Below, piece by piece: positions 26,765-34,605 of a stretch of 64,000 bases of DNA (position 1 is the stretch's first letter; each line of letters starts with the position of its first letter). The notes beneath the pieces are model-generated. The model saw only the letters and a program-made list of their open reading frames with translations. It ran no database searches and was not told the DNA's origin. The translations under genes were made by a program, and so were the position numbers. Source of the stretch: an uncultured Chitinophagaceae bacterium (GTDB lineage: Bacteria > Bacteroidota > Bacteroidia > Chitinophagales > Chitinophagaceae); NCBI GenBank assembly GCA_937981995.1, contig CALJNC010000026.1:53903-117902 (forward strand). The letters are read 5' to 3'.

Positions 26765-27943
26765 TTAAAATTTTGTTGCTAATTCATAAAATGCTCTAAT
26801 CCCTATTCCAATCGCATCTTGATATATATTAAATTTTGCGTTGTGCACGGGGTGCTCAAATTCACCATTATGACTAGTGCCTAACCTAAAAAAACATGCG
26901 GGAACGTGCTTGGTATAAAAACTAAAATCTTCACCTGTCATTCTTTTATTAAGAGTTTCTATGTTTTCAGTTCCTAGGATATTTTCTACAACTGTTCTTG
27001 CACGGTTTGTGGTATCTATATCATTTACTAAAGAAGGGTAACCTTCTGGTATAGAAATATCAGCATCTCCTCCAAAAGATTGTGCAATTTGTTTTGTTTG
27101 GTTTTTTATTAATTCCCAAGCCTCTTTGCGCCAAGCTTCATCCATACAGCGCAATGTGCCTTCTATTTTCACCTCGTCAGGGATTACATTACCTACCGTA
27201 CCACCTGCAATTTTACCAAAGGATAAAACGGATGGAGATTGCACATTGTTATGTCTGCGGCTAATAATTGTTTGAAGGCTTACAATAATTTGAGATGCAA
27301 TTACAATAGGATCTATGGTTTGGTGAGGGAGTGCCGCATGGCCTCCCTTACCTTTTACGGTAATATGTATTTCATCGCAGCTAGCCATGTATTGCCCTGC
27401 TCTAAATCCTAATTTGCCAAAAGGTAGATGTGGGTATACGTGCAATCCAAATATGGCCTGTGGTTTAGGATTTTCAAGCACACCTTCTTTAATTAATAAA
27501 CTAGCGCCACCTGGGTGTTTTTCTTCACCTTGCTGAAATATCAGTTTAATAGTTCCGCTCCAGTTATTTTTTGTTTCTTGCAAAAGTTTTGCTGCTCCTA
27601 GTAAACATGTTGTGTGCACATCATGACCACATGCATGCATGACACCTGGATTTTTACTTTTGTATTTTACATCATTTTCTTCCTGTATGGGAAGGGCATC
27701 CATATCTGCTCTAAGAGCAATTATTCGGCTACTAGGATTGTTGCCTTTGATAAGTCCTATAACACCAGTACCAGCAACTCCTGTTTCATGCTCTATTCCG
27801 TAGGCACTTAGTTTTTCAGAAACGTAAGTTGCTGTGTTATGTTCTTGGAATGATAATTCAGGATGTGCATGTAAGTGTTCCCGAATGGAAATAAACTCTT
27901 CTAATTGATTTTTTACTATTTCTTGAATAGAATTATCTGACAT
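26765..27943 (-). CDS. M20-family amidohydrolase / aminoacylase
   Basis: The 392-residue protein has the metal-binding motif HACGHDVHT and the catalytic QQGEEKHPGG, and a C-terminal H in EHPVHNAKF, as in the IAA-amino acid/N-acyl-amino acid amidohydrolase branch of M20. Known: these zinc or manganese enzymes cleave N-acyl amino acids or peptides in the cytoplasm. No signal peptide. Its start overlaps the preceding SPOR gene by 11 bases, which suggests translational coupling. Substrate unknown. Confidence 0.92.
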   Translation of the reverse strand: MSDNSIQEIVKNQLEEFISIREHLHAHPELSFQEHNTATYVSEKLSAYGIEHETGVAGTGVIGLIKGNNPSSRIIALRADMDALPIQEENDVKYKSKNPGVMHACGHDVHTTCLLGAAKLLQETKNNWSGTIKLIFQQGEEKHPGGASLLIKEGVLENPKPQAIFGLHVYPHLPFGKLGFRAGQYMASCDEIHITVKGKGGHAALPHQTIDPIVIASQIIVSLQTIISRRHNNVQSPSVLSFGKIAGGTVGNVIPDEVKIEGTLRCMDEAWRKEAWELIKNQTKQIAQSFGGDADISIPEGYPSLVNDIDTTNRARTVVENILGTENIETLNKRMTGEDFSFYTKHVPACFFRLGTSHNGEFEHPVHNAKFNIYQDAIGIGIRAFYELATKF

Positions 27944-28550
27944 TAATATTTTTTACTGTCACAATATCAGGCACTACAAATGATTTAGGAAATCCAGCAG
28001 CTTGTAATTTTCTAAGCATGCGGTAAGCAGTTTTTTTACTCACGTAGTTTCCTACTCTTATTTTAAAATAAGGAGTAATGTATGTCATATAAGAGGGTGT
28101 TCCTCTATAAGCACGCATGAATTTTCTTTTTGTATTAAGGGCAGTTGTTCTGTTTGAACCAGAATATATATTTACACGATATCCTTTTCTTGTAACAATG
28201 GAACCCGTAACTTTTTTCTTACCTCTTTTTATTGCAGTGTAGCTTTTTACGTTTGATACGCCTAGCTTTTCCTTACGCTTTTTTATAATTTCTTCTTTCG
28301 CCTTTTCTCTTTTGGAATTATAGCTATTATAAGATTTAGTTGCTTTTGCTCTTGCAACTTTTTTAGGTCTTGTTTTCAAGACATTTAGTCTTGGATCTTT
28401 AAACACATTTACATTAGTCAATGTAGTTGCCTCGTCCTTAGTTTTAGTACTTGTAACTGATTGATCCACGGTTGCACGCACTGTGTCGCCTTGGGCAAAA
28501 CTAGACAAGGAAAAAAGCACAGCAAATAGGATAAACGTAATCTTCTTCAT
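27933..28550 (-). CDS. Secreted basic protein with C-terminal SPOR domain
   Basis: ATG 28550 gives the signal peptide MKKITFILFAVLFSLSSFAQ; a longer frame to 28586 would bury it. The 205-residue protein has a lysine-rich middle (RPKKVARAKATKS...REKAKEEIIKKRKEK) and a C-terminal SPOR domain (GYRVNIYSGSNRTTALNTKR...YFKIRVGNYVSKKTAYRMLR). Known: SPOR binds peptidoglycan lacking stem peptides. Inferred: a periplasmic wall-binding protein. It is one of three very basic secreted proteins in about 9 kb. Confidence 0.85.
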   Translation of the reverse strand: MKKITFILFAVLFSLSSFAQGDTVRATVDQSVTSTKTKDEATTLTNVNVFKDPRLNVLKTRPKKVARAKATKSYNSYNSKREKAKEEIIKKRKEKLGVSNVKSYTAIKRGKKKVTGSIVTRKGYRVNIYSGSNRTTALNTKRKFMRAYRGTPSYMTYITPYFKIRVGNYVSKKTAYRMLRKLQAAGFPKSFVVPDIVTVKNINVR

Positions 28551-28687
28551 ACGTAGTAAAAATAGTTCAGTTAAGTAGCACTCCATAATATTTTTTTGTA
28601 ATAGTTTGTAAATGTTGATATTTCATGATTGTCAACTATCCTAGCTAAGATGCGCTAGAAATAGATTTTCCATAATATTTTTATAAA

Positions 28688-29047
28688 ATGAAAACATTAG
28701 TTTTTGGGGGGAGTTTAAAACCAGAACGATATAGCAATATTGCTATTAAACGCTTGGTAGATAATGGTTTAGAAACTGTTTCTTATGGGCTTAGAGAGGG
28801 AACGGTAAGCGGGGTACCTATTGATACGAGTCTGTTGCCGTATAACGATATTCATACAATTACCTTATATCTCAACCCTAAAAGGCAAAAAGAGTTTTAT
28901 GACTACTTACTTGGTCTGAAACCCAAACGAATCATTTTTAACCCAGGTACGGAAAATGAGGAGTTGGCCATGCAGGCAAAAGAATTAGATATTGAGGTTA
29001 TAGAGGCGTGTACCTTGGTCATGTTATCAACTGAGCAATATACATAA
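28688..29047 (+). CDS. CoA-binding-domain protein (YccU-like)
   Basis: The 119-residue protein opens MKTLVFGGSLKPERYSNIAI, the start of a Rossmann fold, followed by DNGLETVSYGLREGTVSGVP and a C-terminal IEVIEACTLVML that includes the conserved Cys of the family. Known: small CoA_binding_2 proteins bind CoA or a related nucleotide; cellular role unclear. Single gene, divergent from the SPOR operon. Confidence 0.85.
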   Translation: MKTLVFGGSLKPERYSNIAIKRLVDNGLETVSYGLREGTVSGVPIDTSLLPYNDIHTITLYLNPKRQKEFYDYLLGLKPKRIIFNPGTENEELAMQAKELDIEVIEACTLVMLSTEQYT

Positions 29048-29073
29048 AAATAGGCCCATCAAAGGTGGGCCTA
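29046..29073 (-). terminator. Hairpin terminator for the minus-strand gene at 29098
   Basis: TAGGCCCA (29051-29058) and TGGGCCTA (29066-29073) form an 8-pair stem. On the minus strand it is followed by five T (complement of 29046-29050). The plus-strand gene ends inside it, so it may also stop that transcript, though no T run follows on that side. Confidence 0.78.
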
Positions 29074-29097
29074 TCTCAATAAGTTTAAAAGGATATA

Positions 29098-29898
29098 TTA
29101 TTTGTATACTCCATCTATTAATTCTGGATCTTTAGTAAGGATAAGGTATTCATCTTCATCTTTAATACGATGCCATTTTTTGTATTGTTGAACACTTAGT
29201 GTTTCTCTTAATCTTTTATCACGCAGCATATACGCTTGCTTTAAATTGTAATTTTTTTCAAGAGAACTTAAATTTTTATTTGTAATTATTTCATCAACGT
29301 CTTTATCACACTCGCCACAAATACCTTTAAAAACAGGACGCTGATATTTTGATACATCAATATCATCTGCTAAAATGTCTAAACTAGTATAACGCTTACG
29401 TACTACAGTAGTAGCATAGTCCTTTTCATTTTCAGACATATAAATAACACGCTCATTTTGAATTACGTTATTCTTATTTCTTCTTCGTGTTTTTGTTGGA
29501 CGTTCCTTAGCTACGCGTTCTTTAGTCACACGTGCCTTTGCCGGACGAGCTTTACGTACCTTTTTAGTACGTACAACTTTTCTTTTTTTAGGAGCGGTCA
29601 TGATTCTTTTTACAGTTTGTATTTTGCGCTCACCTCTATACTTTCCTACGTTTTCTTTACTACGTATGTTTACATTATACTCTTGGTTTTTTGACTTGCG
29701 CTCAACCTTTTTACGTTTTTTTCTTCTGTCATAATCTTTCTCAAAACCATCAATATAAAAACCATCGTCTGAATTTATATCTGCGTTATTTTGATAATAG
29801 CGGCTTTTTTTATTTTTATTCACGCGTGTTTGAGCATTCGCCTGAAAAAATACCGTAGTGCCCAAAAGGCAAATCACTGTAATTATTATTCTTTTCAT
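29098..29898 (-). CDS. Secreted highly basic protein of unknown function
   Basis: The 266-residue protein has a signal peptide ending ANAQ, then a long K/R-rich stretch (about 55-145; KKRKVVRTKKVRKARPAKAR). A more ordinary C-terminal domain contains CGECDKDVDEI and TLSVQQYKKWHRIKDEDE, the latter like the LxxxQYxKW element of small Bacteroidota periplasmic Spy/CpxP-type proteins. That similarity is weak. Inferred: a periplasmic protein whose basic part binds an acidic polymer. It has its own terminator and faces gldJ divergently. Confidence 0.75.
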   Translation of the reverse strand: MKRIIITVICLLGTTVFFQANAQTRVNKNKKSRYYQNNADINSDDGFYIDGFEKDYDRRKKRKKVERKSKNQEYNVNIRSKENVGKYRGERKIQTVKRIMTAPKKRKVVRTKKVRKARPAKARVTKERVAKERPTKTRRRNKNNVIQNERVIYMSENEKDYATTVVRKRYTSLDILADDIDVSKYQRPVFKGICGECDKDVDEIITNKNLSSLEKNYNLKQAYMLRDKRLRETLSVQQYKKWHRIKDEDEYLILTKDPELIDGVYK

Positions 29899-30240
29899 AC
29901 CTTAAAAATCTTCCGAAAGTTAATACTATTTTATTATTAACCCATCATTTCATGGCAAATATATGGAATCTGCCCCTACAGAAAAACTTTATAATTCATA
30001 AAATAAAATGGCAAAAGCTGCGTTAGTCTATAGGGATATGTGGGTGGCATTGTTTAGTCTTTTTGGTAGAACATTTATCATTCATTTAGATTGCTTTGGG
30101 CCATTGCTCATGGCTAGCTATGATATGTTAATGTTGAACAAAATAAATTTAATTCTTTATTGCTTTTATCATAGCTTTGTCTTATCATTGTGAGGTGATT
30201 TCTACCATGGAAATTGCATCTTATTTGGATATATAGAAAA
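29899..30240. other. 342-base intergenic region between two divergent genes
   Basis: It holds the 5' regions of the basic secreted protein (minus) and gldJ (plus). A 61-codon frame at 30008-30193 lacks family features and a ribosome binding site and is rejected as a gene. I found no stable hairpin and no clean -33/-7 pair. Confidence 0.5.
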
Positions 30241-31779
30241 ATGAACAAAAGTCTTATGAAAAATGTTTTAGGATTACCAGTTTTATTGATGATTGCAGTA
30301 TTTTTTGTTGCATCATGCGGTAATAAATCAAGTAATATGGTTTCATCAAAAACAGGGTGGAATTATAACGATAAACAGCTTGGAGGTTTTGAAGTACCAA
30401 GTTATGAAGGGCAATACGTTGGTCCTGGTTTGAAGTTTGTAGAAGGTGGAACTTTTACAATGGGTCAAACAGATGAAGATTTAACGTACGAGGATAATAA
30501 CAGACCAAGAAGAGTAAGTGTATCATCTTTCTTTATGGATGAAACTGAGGTTGCAAATGTTCACTACCGTGAATATTTATACTGGTTGAAAAGAGTAACT
30601 TTTTCTGACTACCCAGATATTTATGCAAAAGCACTACCTGATACACAGTCTTGGAGAAATGCAATGCAATATAATGAGCCTTTAGTAGAATACTACTTTA
30701 GCCATGCGGCATACAACTATTACCCAGTAGTAGGTGTAAATTGGAACCAAGCAAACGAATACTGCCAATGGCGTAGTGATCGTGTAAACGAAAGAATTTT
30801 AATTGAAAAAGGGTATTTGAAAAAGAATCCTTATCAAGTATCTGATGATAACTTTAATACAAAAACCTACGTTATAGGTCAGTATGAAGGATTAGCAGGT
30901 AAGAAGAAAAAAGATTTAGATCCTACAGGAGGCGGGGAACGTAATATCACATATCAAGATGGTATTATTTTACCTAACTACCGACTACCTACTGAAGCTG
31001 AGTGGGAATACGCAGCTCTTGGTTTGATAGGAAGAAATCCTGAGCCGGATAGCAAACGTCGTCGTGGTGAGGAAATTGTTACCGATAGAAAAGTATATCC
31101 TTGGAATGATAATAACTCTACCCGTAATGGTACAAGAGATTCTTATCAAGGTGAGTTTCTTGGAAACTTCCGTCGTAGCAATGGTGATATGATGGGTGTT
31201 GCAGGAGGATTGAATGATAATGCTGATATTCCAGGTCCTATTTATGGATTTAAGGCTAATGCATATGGTTTATACCACATGGCTGGAAACGTGGCTGAGT
31301 GGGTATTAGACGTATATCGTCCTAATACTCCAATGGATGCAGATGGTCACAGATTGTTCCGTGGTAATGTATATGACACCTATAAAACATTAGACGATTT
31401 TACGTTTGATGAGAAAGATAGTATGGGTAGAATGCCTAAGCGTTTAGTAACTCAAGAAGAACTTGAAGCAAAGCGTAAAGACTATAGAGGAGCTAATGTA
31501 ATTGGTTTCTTAGATGGAGATTCTACTAGTGGATTTGTATATGATTATGGTGGCAGCAAAGGTTCTACTTTAATCAATGACAATGCACACGTATATAAAG
31601 GTGGTTCTTGGAATGATCGTGCTTATTGGATGAGCCCAGGTACTCGCCGTTTCATGCAAGCGCAGCATGGTAGTCCTTATGTAGGATTTCGTTGTTGTAT
31701 GGATCGTTTAGGAAGTCCTACATTGCATACGCCAGGTGGTAACTATTTTGGAGCCTTTGGTAATAAAATAAGAAAATAA
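30241..31779 (+). CDS. gldJ: Gliding-motility / T9SS lipoprotein GldJ
   Basis: ATG 30241 opens a lipoprotein signal (lipobox FVASC, Cys 26). The 512-residue protein then has KTGWNYNDKQLGGF and a formylglycine-enzyme-like (FGE-sulfatase) domain: FVEGGTFTMGQ, MDETEVANVHYREYLYWL, VVGVNWNQANEYCQWRSDRV, LPTEAEWEYAA, GNVAEWVLDVYR and a closing GFRCCMDR. Known: GldJ is required for type IX secretion and gliding and stabilises GldK. The gldJ-murF order is seen in other Bacteroidota. It supports a functional T9SS for the sorting-domain proteins in the window. Confidence 0.93.
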   Translation: MNKSLMKNVLGLPVLLMIAVFFVASCGNKSSNMVSSKTGWNYNDKQLGGFEVPSYEGQYVGPGLKFVEGGTFTMGQTDEDLTYEDNNRPRRVSVSSFFMDETEVANVHYREYLYWLKRVTFSDYPDIYAKALPDTQSWRNAMQYNEPLVEYYFSHAAYNYYPVVGVNWNQANEYCQWRSDRVNERILIEKGYLKKNPYQVSDDNFNTKTYVIGQYEGLAGKKKKDLDPTGGGERNITYQDGIILPNYRLPTEAEWEYAALGLIGRNPEPDSKRRRGEEIVTDRKVYPWNDNNSTRNGTRDSYQGEFLGNFRRSNGDMMGVAGGLNDNADIPGPIYGFKANAYGLYHMAGNVAEWVLDVYRPNTPMDADGHRLFRGNVYDTYKTLDDFTFDEKDSMGRMPKRLVTQEELEAKRKDYRGANVIGFLDGDSTSGFVYDYGGSKGSTLINDNAHVYKGGSWNDRAYWMSPGTRRFMQAQHGSPYVGFRCCMDRLGSPTLHTPGGNYFGAFGNKIRK

Positions 31780-31800
31780 ATTTTTTATTAAATAAAATAA

Positions 31801-31835
31801 ATGCCTCGCTATTATAGCGAGGCATTCTTATTTTT
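31801..31835 (+). terminator. Intrinsic terminator between gldJ and murF
   Basis: ATGCCTCGCT (31801-31810), loop ATTAT, AGCGAGGCAT (31816-31825), then TCTTATTTTT. The ATG in the stem is not a start: murF begins at 31846. Confidence 0.82.
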
Positions 31836-31845
31836 GAGACATAAA

Positions 31846-33132
31846 ATGATAACTACAGAAGAACTTTACAAGCTTTTTCAAGACTCAACCGGAGTACAAA
31901 CAGATACACGCCAGTTAAAAGAGGGAGAATTATTTATAGCTTTAAAAGGAGATAATTTTAATGGCAATTTATATGCAACAAAAGCCCTGGAAAATGGTGC
32001 GCGTTTTGCAATAGTGGATGAGGAAGAGTATGTAACAAATGAAAATTGTTATTTGGTAGAAGATGGATTAACTGCTTTACAAGATTTATCAAAACATCAT
32101 AGACTACAATTTGATATTCCTTTTTTAGCCATTACAGGTAGCAACGGTAAAACAACAACCAAGGAATTGGTAGCTACTGTTTTGTCTAAAAAGTTTAATG
32201 TATTAGCAACAAAAGGAAACTTTAATAATCATATTGGTGTACCGCTCACGCTATTAAGTTTAAAAAAGGAGCATGATTTTGCAATTATAGAAATGGGTGC
32301 CAATCATATCGGTGAAATAGCATCTTATTGCAAATGGGCACTACCTACCCATGCCTTAATCAATAATTGTGGCAAGGCACATTTAGAAGGCTTTGGTGGT
32401 ATTGAAGGTGTAAGAAAAGGTAAAGGCGAGTTGTATGATTTTATAAGAGAAGCGGGAGGTACTATTTTTAGAAATGCAGATTATGATTATCTAAAAACAA
32501 TGGCTGCGGGCATTAATAAAGAGATTACCTACGGTGAATTTGGCGGAGATATAAAGGCTAAAATTTATGAAATTGAGCCTTTTTTAAAAGTAGCTACTTT
32601 GAACTCTAATATGGAGCAAATAATAGATACAAACCTTGTAGGAGATTATAACCTACCTAATATATTAGCTGCTATTACCATAGGAGATTATTACAATATT
32701 CCGTTTCAAGATATTACGAATGCTATTAGCGCTTACGTTCCTAATAATAACCGTTCAGAGCATCGCGTAGTAAAAGATATAAATATAGTTTTAGACGCTT
32801 ATAATGCGAACCCTATGAGTATGAAGGCCGCAATTAAATCATTTAGCAATACAAGTCATAAAAACAAAACTATCATGCTAGGAGCTATGATGGAATTAGG
32901 CGCTGAATCTGAACTAGAGCATAAAGGTGTTTTAGATTTTGCGTCTCAATTTAGTTGGAGGCATGTAGTAACCGTTGGCCAGGAATTTGAAGCGAGCTCG
33001 CAAGCAATGAAAATCCAAAACTTTAAGAATGCCACTGAAGCCAAAGAATGGTTTTGGGATACAATGACCCCAGAAGATTGGGTGTATATTAAAGGTTCGC
33101 GCTTAACGGCAATGGAAAAAATAGTAGAATAA
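31846..33132 (+). CDS. murF: UDP-N-acetylmuramoyl-tripeptide--D-alanyl-D-alanine ligase
   Basis: I take ATG 31846 as the start; the frame extends to 31801 only through the terminator stem. The 428-residue Mur ligase has the substrate domain with QTDTRQLKEGELFIALKG, the ATP-binding loop ITGSNGKTTTKE, GNFNNHIGVPLTLL, and the C-terminal YNANPMSMKAA. Known: MurF adds D-Ala-D-Ala to the UDP-MurNAc-tripeptide in the cytoplasm, the last soluble step before lipid I. Its stop overlaps the next gene's start by one base. Confidence 0.95.
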   Translation: MITTEELYKLFQDSTGVQTDTRQLKEGELFIALKGDNFNGNLYATKALENGARFAIVDEEEYVTNENCYLVEDGLTALQDLSKHHRLQFDIPFLAITGSNGKTTTKELVATVLSKKFNVLATKGNFNNHIGVPLTLLSLKKEHDFAIIEMGANHIGEIASYCKWALPTHALINNCGKAHLEGFGGIEGVRKGKGELYDFIREAGGTIFRNADYDYLKTMAAGINKEITYGEFGGDIKAKIYEIEPFLKVATLNSNMEQIIDTNLVGDYNLPNILAAITIGDYYNIPFQDITNAISAYVPNNNRSEHRVVKDINIVLDAYNANPMSMKAAIKSFSNTSHKNKTIMLGAMMELGAESELEHKGVLDFASQFSWRHVVTVGQEFEASSQAMKIQNFKNATEAKEWFWDTMTPEDWVYIKGSRLTAMEKIVE

Positions 33133-33380
33133 TGAGTATAAAAATTGAGGAAGTAGGAGCTGAGGACAAGAAAAAAAAGAGCCCAAAGGATATAATAGTT
33201 ATTATTCTAATGGTTATTAGTATTATCTATTTAATAAATCCAACTGCTGGTTTTATTGAATTTATACCAGACAGCTTACCTTTAATAGGTAATATAGATG
33301 AAGGAATAGCAACCACGCTTTTATTATCATGTTTGAGTTACTTTGGTTATAATCTTACAGATTTATTTAAAAGAAAATAG
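33132..33380 (+). CDS. Small membrane protein with DUF1232-like segment
   Basis: The 82-residue protein has a charged N-terminus and then the segment INPTAGFIEFIPDSLPLIG followed by IDEGIATTLLLSC. This matches the core of YkvA/DUF1232 proteins (P-x-D-x-IPD-x-P-x-IGxxDD), though the first Asp is replaced. Function unknown; inner membrane inferred. One-base overlap with murF and nine bases to galE place it in an envelope-synthesis operon. Confidence 0.72.
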   Translation: MSIKIEEVGAEDKKKKSPKDIIVIILMVISIIYLINPTAGFIEFIPDSLPLIGNIDEGIATTLLLSCLSYFGYNLTDLFKRK

Positions 33381-33389
33381 AAAATAACA

Positions 33390-34409
33390 ATGAAAAAAAT
33401 ATTAGTAACAGGTGGCGGAGGCTATATAGGTTCTCATACGCTAGTCGATTTAATTGAAAATGGTTTTGAAGTAATATCTATAGATAATTTCTCACGATCT
33501 TACGAAAGTAGTTTTGACGGAGTAGAAAAAATTACGGGTAAAAAAGTAAAGAATTATAACATTGATTTGTGCGACTTAGAAGCTGTAAAATCGGTTTTTC
33601 AAGAGAATAAAGATATAGAAGGCATAATACATTTTGCGGCCTATAAATCAGTGCCCGAGAGTGTGGAGAAGCCAATTTTCTATTACAAAAACAATATGGA
33701 TTCCTTATTCAATATTTTAGAATGTTGTAAGGAGTTTAAAGTTTCAAACTTCGTGTTTTCTTCTTCTTGTTCGGTTTATGGTAACCCCGATTCGCTTCCG
33801 GTTACAGAGGCTACGCCTTTGAAAAAAGCAGAGTGTGCTTATGCCGCTACAAAGCAAATGGGCGAGGTCGTACTGGAGGATACCGCTTCAAGCTTACAAT
33901 TAAACTCAATTGCTCTGCGCTATTTTAATCCTGTAGGGGCTCATGATACCGCATTGATTGGTGAGCAAGGAATTGATAGGCCTAATAATTTATTACCTAT
34001 CGTAACCCAGACTGCCGCTGGGATAATTGATAAAATGTCTGTGTGGGGTAGTGATTATGATACAAGAGATGGATCTTGTATACGAGATTATATTCACGTT
34101 ATGGATATAGCCAATGCCCACACCAAGGCGTTGCAGTACTTATTATCAGAAAATGAGAGCCCTAATTTTCAAATCCTTAATCTGGGATCAGGGAATGGGG
34201 TAAGCGTAATTGAAATCATTGAATCCTTTGAAAAAATTAGTGGTATTAAATTAAACTATGAGTTAGGACCCAGAAGGGCGGGAGATGTAATAGCGGTGTA
34301 TGCCGATAATTCTAAGGCCAAATCAGTGCTTAATTGGGACTTAAAACATAATACAGATTCTATGCTGAAAACGGCTTGGGCTTGGCAAAAAACTTTATTG
34401 AACAAGTAG
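33390..34409 (+). CDS. galE: UDP-glucose 4-epimerase
   Basis: The 339-residue short-chain dehydrogenase-type protein has the NAD-binding GGGGYIGSHT (8-17), FSSSCSVYGNP with the catalytic Ser/Thr region, YAATKQMGE with the YxxxK pair, and RYFNPVGAH. Known: it interconverts UDP-glucose and UDP-galactose for surface polysaccharides. It closes the murF - DUF1232-like - galE group. A related sugar epimerase activity is possible, but the motifs fit GalE well. Confidence 0.93.
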   Translation: MKKILVTGGGGYIGSHTLVDLIENGFEVISIDNFSRSYESSFDGVEKITGKKVKNYNIDLCDLEAVKSVFQENKDIEGIIHFAAYKSVPESVEKPIFYYKNNMDSLFNILECCKEFKVSNFVFSSSCSVYGNPDSLPVTEATPLKKAECAYAATKQMGEVVLEDTASSLQLNSIALRYFNPVGAHDTALIGEQGIDRPNNLLPIVTQTAAGIIDKMSVWGSDYDTRDGSCIRDYIHVMDIANAHTKALQYLLSENESPNFQILNLGSGNGVSVIEIIESFEKISGIKLNYELGPRRAGDVIAVYADNSKAKSVLNWDLKHNTDSMLKTAWAWQKTLLNK

Positions 34410-34417
34410 CCAAAATA

Positions 34418-34448
34418 TTTTCGCAATTTAGAAAAACGTTTATATTTG
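34418..34448 (+). promoter_or_regulatory. Promoter of tRNA-Gln
   Basis: TTTT (34418-34421), 19 bases, then TATATTTG (34441-34448), an exact -7 match. The predicted start is 15-20 bases before the tRNA at 34471. Confidence 0.6.
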
Positions 34449-34470
34449 CATACCGATTATTCGGAACGAT

Positions 34471-34541
34471 TGCCCCGTGGTGTAATGGTAGCACTTCAGT
34501 TTTTGGTACTGTCAGTTCTGGTTCGAGTCCAGGCGGGGTAA
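34471..34541 (+). tRNA. tRNA-Gln (anticodon UUG)
   Basis: The 71 bases fold as a cloverleaf: acceptor TGCCCCG/CGGGGTA (one G-T pair), D arm with GTGTAATGGTAGCAC, anticodon arm TCAGT-TTTTGGT-ACTGT with UUG at the centre (the outermost pair of that stem is T-T), and T arm with GGTTCGAGTCC. The 3' CCA is not encoded. A promoter stands before it and a strong terminator after it. Confidence 0.93.
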
Positions 34542-34550
34542 CATATTAAT

Positions 34551-34584
34551 AAAAATCCCCACGCTTAGCGTGGGGATTTTTTAA
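34551..34584. terminator. Bidirectional terminator after tRNA-Gln and after the DUF4476 gene
   Basis: AAAAATCCCCACGC (34551-34564), loop TTA, GCGTGGGGATTTTT (34568-34581), with T runs on both strands. The core CACGCTTAGCGTG occurs again in the terminator at 60311-60340. Confidence 0.92.
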
Positions 34585-34605
34585 TTGCGTTACAGCTTCT
34601 ATTTA

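Noticed and set aside
29098..29898. A nucleoid (histone-like) protein because of the Lys/Arg-rich stretch
   Set aside because: A signal peptide sends it out of the cytoplasm, so a chromosome-packing role is unlikely.
30008..30193. A 61-codon plus-strand frame upstream of gldJ
   Set aside because: No ribosome binding site, no family pattern, odd composition; it lies in a divergent control region.
31801..31845. Upstream extension of murF to ATG 31801
   Set aside because: That ATG is in the stem of the gldJ terminator, and the extra residues are not part of MurF.
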